From contig NZ_CP074074.1 in NCBI RefSeq assembly GCF_045788535.1, positions 1,612,001-1,676,000 of the forward strand: a DNA stretch of 64,000 bases, written 5' to 3'. The DNA is from Allotamlana fucoidanivorans (lineage in GTDB: Bacteria > Bacteroidota > Bacteroidia > Flavobacteriales > Flavobacteriaceae). Below are positions 52,718 to 60,390 of this stretch, piece by piece; position 1 is the stretch's first letter; each line of letters starts with the position of its first letter. Made by a program: the position numbers and the translations under genes. The notes under the pieces were generated by a model. That model was not told the DNA's origin. It searched no databases and saw only the letters and a program-made list of their open reading frames with translations.

Positions 52718-53800
52718 TTAAGATAGGTAGCCATGTATATATTCTGAAGGAAGTATGCCAAAATTGTTTTTAAAACATTTAGAGAAATAGGCAAGACTGT
52801 TAAAACCAGTTTCAAAGGCAATTTCAGAAATATTTCCTTTTTGACTATACAAGGCTTTAAGGGCTTTGTTTAATCGAAATGATCTTAGTAATATATTAGG
52901 CGATCTACCTGTAAGCGTTGTTGTTTTCCTGTAAAGTTGAGATTTGCTATAGCCTAAATCACGACTTAAAAAGTCTACTGTGATTTCAGAATTATTGTAA
53001 TGTTCCTGAAAAAGTTTATGTAGCTTTAAAAGAAAGGTTTCGTCTTGAATCCTAAAATAGGTAATTAAATGATTCTTACAAATTCTATCTAAATGATGTT
53101 TGGATATTTGCTCATTAACATTACGGGAAATTACTAAATCGCCTTTTGCTAATTCACAAAGAGCTTGAGCTAAATTAATAGTGTCTTCAAATAAATTGTT
53201 TTTAGCCGTTACAGGATCACCCGTAGCCATACCAATGCTAAAGAAATTATGTATGTCATTAGGCTTAGGGTTAATAAATTTAGCATTTTGTACAATATTT
53301 GAAGCACAGTATAGCCCATCCTTTGCTGAGCTAAATGACGTTAAATAACAGTTTGTATTATTACTAATAATAACGCCATTAAATTTATTAACAAAAAGGT
53401 TAATGTTTGCATGAAGTGTTTGATACGCAGTATTGTGTGCTGTTTCAGTATGCGTAATAAGAGGCGTTTTTATGACCAATATAGTACGATGCGCAGAGTT
53501 CATGGGTGATATTTCAGGCTCAGGATCTTGAATGCGTCCTAAGAAAGATTTAACTAAACCAGCATCCACTTCAATGATTTTATGAGGTACTAGTCCATGA
53601 GCTTTTCGATGGAGTTCTTGCACAGCTTCCTTGTTTGGTGCTTCAATCAGGCAAAATACATTTTCGCGTTCTTCATCAATCCAATAGGTCATAACTTTAC
53701 AATTAAACTCATTTTGATGAATTAAATCTTTTTTATGAGCTTTTGCTGCATCCTGAAGTTTTACTCCAGGCAAATCATGTCGATCCATGAAAATTGGCAT
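52718..53800 (-). CDS. DUF4242 / cyclase-like / AraC three-domain transcriptional regulator
   Basis: The 360-residue protein combines a DUF4242 domain (about 1-95: MPIFMDRHDLPGVKL...VFCLIEAPNKEAVQELHRKAHG), a middle domain resembling nucleotide cyclase homology folds (about 105-230: GVIISNNTNCYLTSFSSAKDGLYCA, FFSIGMATGDPV) without clear catalytic metal Asp residues, and a C-terminal AraC helix-turn-helix (about 255-355: SQLYRKTTTLTGRSPNILLRSFRLNKALKALYS...ISEIAFETGFNSLAYFSKCFKNNFGILPSEYI). It probably senses a ligand and controls the neighbouring secreted DUF4242 gene and perhaps the cupin gene. The middle domain is likely non-catalytic. Length fits a single chain. Confidence 0.8.
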   Translation of the reverse strand: MPIFMDRHDLPGVKLQDAAKAHKKDLIHQNEFNCKVMTYWIDEERENVFCLIEAPNKEAVQELHRKAHGLVPHKIIEVDAGLVKSFLGRIQDPEPEISPMNSAHRTILVIKTPLITHTETAHNTAYQTLHANINLFVNKFNGVIISNNTNCYLTSFSSAKDGLYCASNIVQNAKFINPKPNDIHNFFSIGMATGDPVTAKNNLFEDTINLAQALCELAKGDLVISRNVNEQISKHHLDRICKNHLITYFRIQDETFLLKLHKLFQEHYNNSEITVDFLSRDLGYSKSQLYRKTTTLTGRSPNILLRSFRLNKALKALYSQKGNISEIAFETGFNSLAYFSKCFKNNFGILPSEYIHGYLS

Positions 53801-53954
53801 TGTACGAAATTTTATTCAATTTAATGAATTTTTATTAAATGGTTTTATGGGTGTCTAGCATTTAATGGTTAAGGAATGGTAGAATTGAAGATAAAATGAG
53901 TGATTATTTAAGGTTCTTAGTAATGTTTTTTATCTTTAGCAATTAAATAAATAT

Positions 53955-54971
53955 ATGAAAAAAGTATTAGCAGTAGCTTGTCTTTGTATGGTGTTGAGCT
54001 GTGGCGGCCAAAAGAAAAGTTTGGTCTCAAGCTCAGGTCCCATAGAAAAAAATATTTCAGATAGCGTTCATGTTGAGCTTACAAAAAAAGAGATAAAATA
54101 TGCTGAATTAGCTGATGTGAAATTCAGTTTAGAGTATCTAGCCTCAGATGAATTACAGGGAAGGAATACAGGTTCTGAAGGGATAGAGAAAGCAGCTGTT
54201 TTTATTGAAACCTTATTTAAGAAAAATGATATTAAACCCTTTTTTAAAACATATAGAGATTCCTTTCATGTAAAATCTGTTGTGGGTTATAACGTGGTTG
54301 GTTATATAGAAGGCAGTGATTCAAATTTAAAAAAGGAGTTTGTCATTCTTGGCGCTCATTATGATCATATTGGATTTGGAAAGCAAGTAGAAGGAGATAG
54401 CATTGCTAATGGAGCTAATGATGACGCCTCGGGTACCGTAGCTGTTTTAGAATGGGCCAAGTATTTTGCAAAATCGAAAACAAACAAACGTAGCATCCTG
54501 TTTACGCTATATTCGGCAGAGGAACTGGGTTTAAAAGGTTCTGAGCACTTAGCAAGTAGATTGAAATCTGACAGTTTAAACCTATATACCATGATTAATT
54601 TTGAAATGATTGGTGTGCCAAGGTCAAAAGATAAAACCCTAACTTATATAACAGGTTATGATTTATCTAATATGGCCGATAAACTTAATCACTATGCAGG
54701 TGAAGAGCTAGTTGGTTTTTTACCTGAGGCAAAACAGTATAGTTTGTTTAAAAGATCTGATAATTATCCGTTTTACCAAGCGTTTCATGTGCCAGCTCAG
54801 GCAATTTCGACTTTCGATTTTACAAATTTTGAGTACTACCATCACGTGTATGATGAACCTGATAAAATGGATTTCAATCATATGACAAGTTTTATAAATA
54901 AAATGATTCCGGCTATTGAAGGTATAGTAAATTCAGACGTGAAAGAAATTAAAATGAATGGCAATGAGTAA
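53955..54971 (+). CDS. M28-family zinc peptidase lipoprotein
   Basis: The 338-residue product has a lipobox (VLSCGG, Cys about 16) and the M28 aminopeptidase metal ligands: FVILGAHYDHIGFG (His/Asp), GANDDASGTVAVLEWA (bridging Asp), FTLYSAEELGLKGS (catalytic Glu and metal Glu), MINFEMIG, and a late His in YYHHVYDEPDKMDF. It removes N-terminal residues of peptides in the periplasm or at the outer membrane. It starts a long plus-strand operon and overlaps the SDR gene by eight bases. Confidence 0.93.
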   Translation: MKKVLAVACLCMVLSCGGQKKSLVSSSGPIEKNISDSVHVELTKKEIKYAELADVKFSLEYLASDELQGRNTGSEGIEKAAVFIETLFKKNDIKPFFKTYRDSFHVKSVVGYNVVGYIEGSDSNLKKEFVILGAHYDHIGFGKQVEGDSIANGANDDASGTVAVLEWAKYFAKSKTNKRSILFTLYSAEELGLKGSEHLASRLKSDSLNLYTMINFEMIGVPRSKDKTLTYITGYDLSNMADKLNHYAGEELVGFLPEAKQYSLFKRSDNYPFYQAFHVPAQAISTFDFTNFEYYHHVYDEPDKMDFNHMTSFINKMIPAIEGIVNSDVKEIKMNGNE

Positions 54972-55647
54972 GCATGTAATTATTACAGGAACAAGTAGAG
55001 GAATTGGATTTGAGTTGGTTAAGCTGTTTGCTCAGCAAGGGCATGAAGTCTTGGCATTATCACGTAACGAAAAGCCTGTTCAAGCTTTGAATTTGGAAAA
55101 TGTTACCTGTTTTCCTTTTGATTTAGGTAATGTTGCCGCTTATAAAAAAGTAGATGATTTTATACATAACAACTGGCAATCAGTTGATATACTCATTAAT
55201 AATGCGGGCGCACTTTTAAATAAGCCTTTTTCAGAAACAGGCATAGATGATTTTGAAAACGTTTATAGAACAAATGTTTATGGTGTTTCAGAACTTACCC
55301 GTATTGTTTTACCCTTTATGAAAACAGGAAGCCATGTAGTGACCATAAGTTCTATGGGCGGGGTTCAAGGCAGTATGAAGTTTCCGGGTTTGGCGGCATA
55401 TAGTTCAAGCAAGGCTGCTGTGATTGCCCTCACGGAATTGTTGGCAGAAGAATATAGAGATTCAGGAATATCATTTAATGTGTTGGCCTTAGGAGCTGTA
55501 CAAACAGAAATGCTAGAAGAGGCTTTTCCCGGGTATCAGGCACCTACTACAGCTTCAGAAATGGCCGAATATATATTCGACTTCTCATTAAACGGAAATA
55601 CATACTACAACGGTAAACTACTACAGGTTTCAAATTCTACTCCTTAA
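54964..55647 (+). CDS. Short-chain dehydrogenase/reductase
   Basis: Translation can start at 54964 (MSKHVIITG, overlapping ATGAGTAA) or two codons earlier at 54958. The 227-residue enzyme has VIITGTSRGIGFELV (NAD(P) loop), ILINNAGALLNKP, SSMGGVQGSMKF, and the catalytic Tyr-x3-Lys in YSSSKAAVIALTELL. Substrate unknown. It is coupled to the M28 peptidase gene and followed 13 bases later by the HAD gene. Confidence 0.93.
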   Translation: MSKHVIITGTSRGIGFELVKLFAQQGHEVLALSRNEKPVQALNLENVTCFPFDLGNVAAYKKVDDFIHNNWQSVDILINNAGALLNKPFSETGIDDFENVYRTNVYGVSELTRIVLPFMKTGSHVVTISSMGGVQGSMKFPGLAAYSSSKAAVIALTELLAEEYRDSGISFNVLALGAVQTEMLEEAFPGYQAPTTASEMAEYIFDFSLNGNTYYNGKLLQVSNSTP

Positions 55648-55660
55648 TTTACTTCATCTT

Positions 55661-56296
55661 ATGAAAAAGTACAAATGCATAATTTTTGACTGCGATGGTG
55701 TTTTAATTGATAGTGAAACCATTGCTATAGGTGTTTTGGTTGATATGGCCAATGCTCTTGGAGCAGATATGGATAAGCACGATTCATTAATCAGTTTAAA
55801 AGGAAAATCACTAAACCTGTGCATGGATTTGATTTCTCAGAAAATTCAAAGACCACTACCAGAGTCCTTTGAGCAAGATTATAGAGCCAATACCTTTAAA
55901 GCATTTAAAAAAGATATTCAGCCTATTACAGGTATTAAGGAGGTGCTTGAAAATTTAGAACTGCCCTTTTGTGTGGCTTCCAGTGGGCCAGAGAACAAAA
56001 TTCGATTGAATCTAGAAGTAACAGGGTTGTTGCCTTATTTTGAAGGAAAAATTTTTAGTTGTTATACTATTCAAAAATGGAAACCAGAGCCAGATGTCTA
56101 TTTGTGGGCCGCTAAAACTATGGGATTTCAGCCAGAGGATTGTTTGGTAATAGAAGATAGTTTGTCGGGCGTTTTGGGAGCTAAAAGAGGAGGTTTTGAT
56201 GTTTTAGGGTATACCGAACACGATTATAAAAATGAACTAAAATCTGAAGCTCATGGTACTTTTAGTGACATGTCTACCTTGCTAGAGCTCATCTAA
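55661..56296 (+). CDS. HAD-superfamily sugar-phosphatase/phosphoglucomutase-like hydrolase
   Basis: The 211-residue protein has HAD motifs I (CIIFDCDGVLIDSE), II (CVASSGPENKI), III (KWKPEPDVYLWAAKTMG) and IV (CLVIEDSLSGVLGAKRGG), with a helical cap between. It is a subfamily IA enzyme, probably dephosphorylating a sugar phosphate or FMN. Substrate cannot be named. It lies within the 53.9-60.2 kb operon. Confidence 0.92.
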   Translation: MKKYKCIIFDCDGVLIDSETIAIGVLVDMANALGADMDKHDSLISLKGKSLNLCMDLISQKIQRPLPESFEQDYRANTFKAFKKDIQPITGIKEVLENLELPFCVASSGPENKIRLNLEVTGLLPYFEGKIFSCYTIQKWKPEPDVYLWAAKTMGFQPEDCLVIEDSLSGVLGAKRGGFDVLGYTEHDYKNELKSEAHGTFSDMSTLLELI

Positions 56297-56314
56297 TCCA
56301 GTGTATTTTTTAGT

Positions 56315-56917
56315 GTGATACAACATCAAATTCAAGATTACATACCTAAACAAGCCTTGCCAAAGGTTATTGAGCTTTTAAACCACGATAAGCTATCAGT
56401 AAAGATAAAAAGGGAGCGTAAAACACGTCATGGTGATTATAGGCGATTGCCAAATGGTAAACATGAAATTAGTATAAACTCAAATTTAAATGAGTTTCGT
56501 TTTTTAATAACTCTTATTCATGAAATTGCTCATTTTGAAGCCTATCAAGTCTATGGTAAGTTTATAAAACCTCATGGCAAAGAGTGGAAAATAACATTTC
56601 AGCATTTAATGTTACCGTTTTTAAACCCAGAAGTATTTCCTATTAGTTTGTTGCCATTGTTAGCCTTACATTTTAAAAATCCCAAGGCCAGTAGTGATAC
56701 AGATATTAATTTGTCATTAGCCCTAAAACAATTTGACCAACCAAATAATAAAACGTATATTTTCCAGGTACCCATAGGATGTATGTTTAAAATCCATAAT
56801 GGAAAAATATTTAAAATGGGAAATAAACGTGTTAAGCGTTATGAAGGTGTTGAGGTTAAAACAGGAAGAATCTATTTGTTTAATCCCAATGCTGAAGTAG
56901 AATTGATTGAAACATAA
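56315..56917 (+). CDS. SprT-like zinc metalloprotease-domain protein
   Basis: The 200-residue product starts at a GTG, the only usable start after the preceding stop. It has a SprT-type core: LITLIHEIAHFEAYQVYG (HExxH) followed by KPHGKEWKITFQHLM (third ligand His). The C-terminal part (IPFQVPIGCMFKIHNGK...GVEVKTGRIYLFNPNAEVELI) resembles the zinc-ribbon part without its usual Cys set. SprT/Spartan-type proteins cleave DNA-protein crosslinks in eukaryotes; the bacterial role is uncertain. It stands before manC in one transcript. Confidence 0.85.
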   Translation: MIQHQIQDYIPKQALPKVIELLNHDKLSVKIKRERKTRHGDYRRLPNGKHEISINSNLNEFRFLITLIHEIAHFEAYQVYGKFIKPHGKEWKITFQHLMLPFLNPEVFPISLLPLLALHFKNPKASSDTDINLSLALKQFDQPNNKTYIFQVPIGCMFKIHNGKIFKMGNKRVKRYEGVEVKTGRIYLFNPNAEVELIET

Positions 56918-56921
56918 AATT

Positions 56922-58001
56922 ATGAATAAAAATTATTATGCCATACTCATGGCAGGCGGTGTAGGATCACGATTTTGGCCAGTAAGTACACAAGATTTTC
57001 CAAAGCAGTTCCATGATATGTTAGGGACTGGAGATACATTGATACAAAAAACATTTCACAGACTAGCTGATTTAATTCCTAAAGAAAACATATTCATTCT
57101 TACCAATGAACGTTATAATGATTTGGTATTAGAGCAACTTCCAGAGGTAACGCAAAGACAGGTGGTTTTAGAACCGGCAATGCGAAATACAGCACCCTGT
57201 ATTTTGTATGCCTCTTTAAAAATACAAAAAGAGAACCCTAATGCGGTTATGATTGTAGCGCCAAGCGACCATTGGATTGAAGACGAACAAACGTTTTCAA
57301 AAAATGTAAAACAAGCATTTGATTATTGCACAAATAACAATGCTCTAATGACCTTAGGAATTCAACCCACCTTTCCAAATACAGGTTACGGATACATTGA
57401 ATTTGATAAAACGTCTACAAGCGACATTAAATCGGTAAATCAGTTTAGAGAAAAACCAGATTACGAAACAGCAAAGAGTTTTATTAATCAAGGTAATTTT
57501 TTATGGAATGCTGGTATTTTTATGTGGAGTGTAAAAAGTGTAGTGGAAGCATTTAAAAATAACCAACCCGAACTTTTTAAACTTTTTGAATCGGGTATGT
57601 CTGCATATAATTCAGATGAAGAAGTGAGGTTTATCAAAGAAAATTATCCTAAGGCTGAAAATATTTCTGTGGATTATGCGATTATGGAAAAGTCAAACAA
57701 TGTGTTTGTAATAGCCGCAGAATTTGATTGGAATGATTTGGGAACGTGGGGTAGTTTATATGATAAGTTAAACAAAGATAAATCTGACAATGCAGTGGTC
57801 AATGCAAGAACGCTCACTGATGAAGCTACGGGTAACATGATTCGTACTAAAAAAAATAAAATCGCTGTAATTGATGGTTTGAAGGATTATATCATTGTAG
57901 ATGAAGACGATATTTTGCTTATCTTTCCTAAATCAAAGGAACAAGATATTAAAAAAGTGCTCCAAAATGTAAAGCATAAATTTGGAGAACAATATGGATA
58001 A
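56922..58001 (+). CDS. manC: Mannose-1-phosphate guanylyltransferase
   Basis: From ATG 56922 (MNKNYYAILMAGGVGSRFWPVS) the protein has 359 residues. It has the pyrophosphorylase loop GGVGSRFWP, APSDHWIEDEQ, PNTGYGYIEF, FREKPDYETAKSFI, FLWNAGIFMW and VDYAIMEKS, in the order of GDP-mannose pyrophosphorylases. It makes GDP-mannose for glycoconjugates. The phosphomannose isomerase domain of fused enzymes is absent. An ATG at 56907 would overlap the SprT gene and adds a poor extension. Confidence 0.94.
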   Translation: MNKNYYAILMAGGVGSRFWPVSTQDFPKQFHDMLGTGDTLIQKTFHRLADLIPKENIFILTNERYNDLVLEQLPEVTQRQVVLEPAMRNTAPCILYASLKIQKENPNAVMIVAPSDHWIEDEQTFSKNVKQAFDYCTNNNALMTLGIQPTFPNTGYGYIEFDKTSTSDIKSVNQFREKPDYETAKSFINQGNFLWNAGIFMWSVKSVVEAFKNNQPELFKLFESGMSAYNSDEEVRFIKENYPKAENISVDYAIMEKSNNVFVIAAEFDWNDLGTWGSLYDKLNKDKSDNAVVNARTLTDEATGNMIRTKKNKIAVIDGLKDYIIVDEDDILLIFPKSKEQDIKKVLQNVKHKFGEQYG

Positions 58002-58006
58002 ATACC

Positions 58007-59482
58007 ATGAGCGAAGAAAGCAAATTTAACTTTTCTGAAGAAGAGAAGACAGAAGCTGATAAAATCAAGAATGTGGAAGCCACCAAAAAGGCTATGCAAG
58101 AAGATGCTAAAGGGCTTTTGCAAAATGTTCAGAAATTTTTAAGGGAACTTCTAGATTTTAGAGAAGATACCGATCGTGACGCAACGGTGCAAGCCATAAA
58201 AGGTGATATCTCGTTTAAGGGGGCCACAGCTTGGATATTAGTTTGTTCTATTTTCGTGGCCTCTATTGGGTTAAATGCCAATTCTACAGCTGTGGTTATT
58301 GGTGCCATGTTAATTTCTCCTTTAATGGGACCTATTTTAGGGGTTGGCTTGTCTATTGCTATTAATGATATTGACACCTTGAGAAAGTCGCTAATCAACT
58401 TAGCCATTATGATTGTGCTTAGTTTGCTTACGGCATTTTTATTCTTTTGGTTATTTCCTTTAAGTGAAGATACCTCAGAACTCTTAGGACGGGTGAGACC
58501 AGATATTAGAGACGTGCTTATTGCTTTTTTTGGTGGTTTGGCGCTCATTATTGCGCGTACTAAAAAAGGAACCATTGCTTCAGTTATTTTTGGTGTAGCC
58601 ATAGCCACCGCTTTAATGCCTCCGCTTTGTACTGCAGGATACGGTTTAGCCAAGGGTAACTTTGTTTACTTTGGTGGAGCTATGTATTTGTTTACTATAA
58701 ATACTATTTTTATTGCTCTAGCGACGTTCTTGGTCCTTAAACTTTTAAGATTCCCCATGCTGAGATATGCCAATTCTAAAAAAAGACAATTTATTTCTAG
58801 AATGGCAACATTGTTAGCTATTGTGGTTATGGTACCCGCTGTTTGGACCTTTTTAATTGTTTTAAAGGAGAGTAATTTTAAGCGAGATGCTATGAACTTT
58901 ATTAGCAAAGAACTTTCTGAATTACCGCATGATGAATTTATAAGAAACAACTCATCCTATCAGTATGTTGATGATAAAACATCAACTATAGAAATAAATA
59001 CGTTCGGACTGGATGAAATTCCTGAAGAGTCCATCGCTATTTTGAAAAGTAGATTGAAGGATTACAGTGCGCTTTCAAATACAGAACTGATTGTAAATCA
59101 GAATAAAACCAAAAATTTAGATAACATGCGCTATATGGAAGAATTACGTACACGTGATTCAATTGATCTGTTATCGCAATCAGCAAGAATAAAATACTTA
59201 GAGCGCCGACTCAGAGGTTTTGCTGGTATAGACAAAAACTATTCGTCATTTGATGCCTTAGCAGCCGAAATAAAAATAAATTACGAAGCGATTGAAAATA
59301 TTTCTTATGCCAGTTTAGTTAGTACCGATTTCAAAAAGAAAGATACTATTTCTGTATTTTATTTGAAATGGGATACGAAAGCATCCAAAGAGAAGGACCG
59401 AAAAGAAGATACAAGGAAATTAGAAAAATGGTTAAAATTAAAACTTGATTTAGATACTTTAGTTATTCATAGAATGAATTAG
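58007..59482 (+). CDS. DUF389 membrane protein
   Basis: The 491-residue protein has a hydrophilic N terminus and six membrane helices (about residues 70-290) with the DUF389 core: ASIGLNANSTAVVIGAMLISPLMGPILGVGLSIAIND, FFGGLALIIARTKKG, VAIATALMPPLCTAGYGL and YLFTINTIFIALATFLVL. A long helical C-terminal part (about 300-490) follows, probably cytosolic or periplasmic. The function is not known, and transport or channel activity is a guess. It lies within the operon, five bases after manC. Confidence 0.88.
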   Translation: MSEESKFNFSEEEKTEADKIKNVEATKKAMQEDAKGLLQNVQKFLRELLDFREDTDRDATVQAIKGDISFKGATAWILVCSIFVASIGLNANSTAVVIGAMLISPLMGPILGVGLSIAINDIDTLRKSLINLAIMIVLSLLTAFLFFWLFPLSEDTSELLGRVRPDIRDVLIAFFGGLALIIARTKKGTIASVIFGVAIATALMPPLCTAGYGLAKGNFVYFGGAMYLFTINTIFIALATFLVLKLLRFPMLRYANSKKRQFISRMATLLAIVVMVPAVWTFLIVLKESNFKRDAMNFISKELSELPHDEFIRNNSSYQYVDDKTSTIEINTFGLDEIPEESIAILKSRLKDYSALSNTELIVNQNKTKNLDNMRYMEELRTRDSIDLLSQSARIKYLERRLRGFAGIDKNYSSFDALAAEIKINYEAIENISYASLVSTDFKKKDTISVFYLKWDTKASKEKDRKEDTRKLEKWLKLKLDLDTLVIHRMN

Positions 59483-59505
59483 CTATTACAAAAACTGTAG
59501 AGTCT

Positions 59506-60198
59506 ATGAAAAATGTGGTTCTTGTTACAGGTGCCAATCGAGGTTTGGGTTTAGGGTTTGTTGAACACTATTTGTCAAAAGGCTGGTATGTTATAGGAAC
59601 TTGCCGAAGTATAAAACAAGCCCATGCGCTTGAAGAACTTAAAAACCATTATAGTAATGACTTGCAAATTGAATCTTTAGAGGTTACGGATGAATCTTCA
59701 ATTTCTAATTTTATTTGCCATATTCAACATTTAAAACTTGATTTAGTAATTAATAACGCAGGAATTTGCATTGAGGAACAACTTGGAAAATGGACCCTAG
59801 CGACGTTTACGAAAATCTTTCAGGTTAATACTATTGGAGTAGCTTTATTGTCCCAAGTGGTATGGCCTTTAATGCAGCCCAAATCTAAGCTTATTAATGT
59901 ATCATCAGGGCTCGGGTCTATTTCACTTAATATTAGCCCTGAAGCAAATTTTGATGCTTATGCTATGAGTAAGGCTGCTCTTAATATGTTTACAGCACGA
60001 TTGGCGGCTAAGTTAAAAAGTAAGGACATTTGGGTTGTGGCGATGAGTCCGGGATGGGTGAAAACGCGCATGGGTGGAGCGGAAGCACTTTTAACAGTTT
60101 CTCAGTCCATTTATAAAATGGCCAAGTTAATTGATGGACTAAACAGTGAAGATAGTGGTAAATTTTATTCAGAAGAAGGTGATCGTAAGCCTTGGTAA
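59506..60198 (+). CDS. Short-chain dehydrogenase/reductase
   Basis: The 230-residue enzyme has VVLVTGANRGLGLGFVEHYL (NAD(P) loop), LVINNAGICIEEQLG, INVSSGLGSISLN and YAMSKAALNMFTARLAAKL (catalytic Tyr and Lys), with a WVVAMSPGWVKTRMGG loop near the end. It resembles C-factor/carbonyl-reductase-type members. It is the last gene of the 53.9-60.2 kb operon. Substrate unknown; it differs clearly from the SDR at 54964-55647. Confidence 0.92.
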   Translation: MKNVVLVTGANRGLGLGFVEHYLSKGWYVIGTCRSIKQAHALEELKNHYSNDLQIESLEVTDESSISNFICHIQHLKLDLVINNAGICIEEQLGKWTLATFTKIFQVNTIGVALLSQVVWPLMQPKSKLINVSSGLGSISLNISPEANFDAYAMSKAALNMFTARLAAKLKSKDIWVVAMSPGWVKTRMGGAEALLTVSQSIYKMAKLIDGLNSEDSGKFYSEEGDRKPW

Positions 60199-60302
60199 GT
60201 TTCAATGAGTTTTTACTTTTGGTTTCGATTTTTTATAATGATTTTCAATACATTAAAAACGTTTTTTAACCATTAAAACAACCATTAAATTAGGTGTGCT
60301 GA

Positions 60303-60332
60303 TTTTTTTGGCGGTAGATTTCACTACATTTG
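60303..60332 (+). promoter_or_regulatory. Promoter of the GH105/BNR gene
   Basis: TTTTTTTG (60303-60310) and an exact -7 TACATTTG (60325-60332), about 58 bases before the ATG, fit the Bacteroidota consensus with a slightly short spacer. Confidence 0.55.
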
Positions 60333-60336
60333 GAAT

Positions 60337-60352
60337 ATACAATCGATTGTAT
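60337..60352. promoter_or_regulatory. Perfect 16-base palindrome at the predicted transcription start
   Basis: ATACAATC is followed by GATTGTAT without a gap, just after the -7 element. This is a classical repressor-operator position for a carbohydrate gene. No regulator gene is adjacent. Confidence 0.45.
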
Positions 60353-60390
60353 TCGGTTGATATTGACTAAACCACTAAACGTAATAATTC

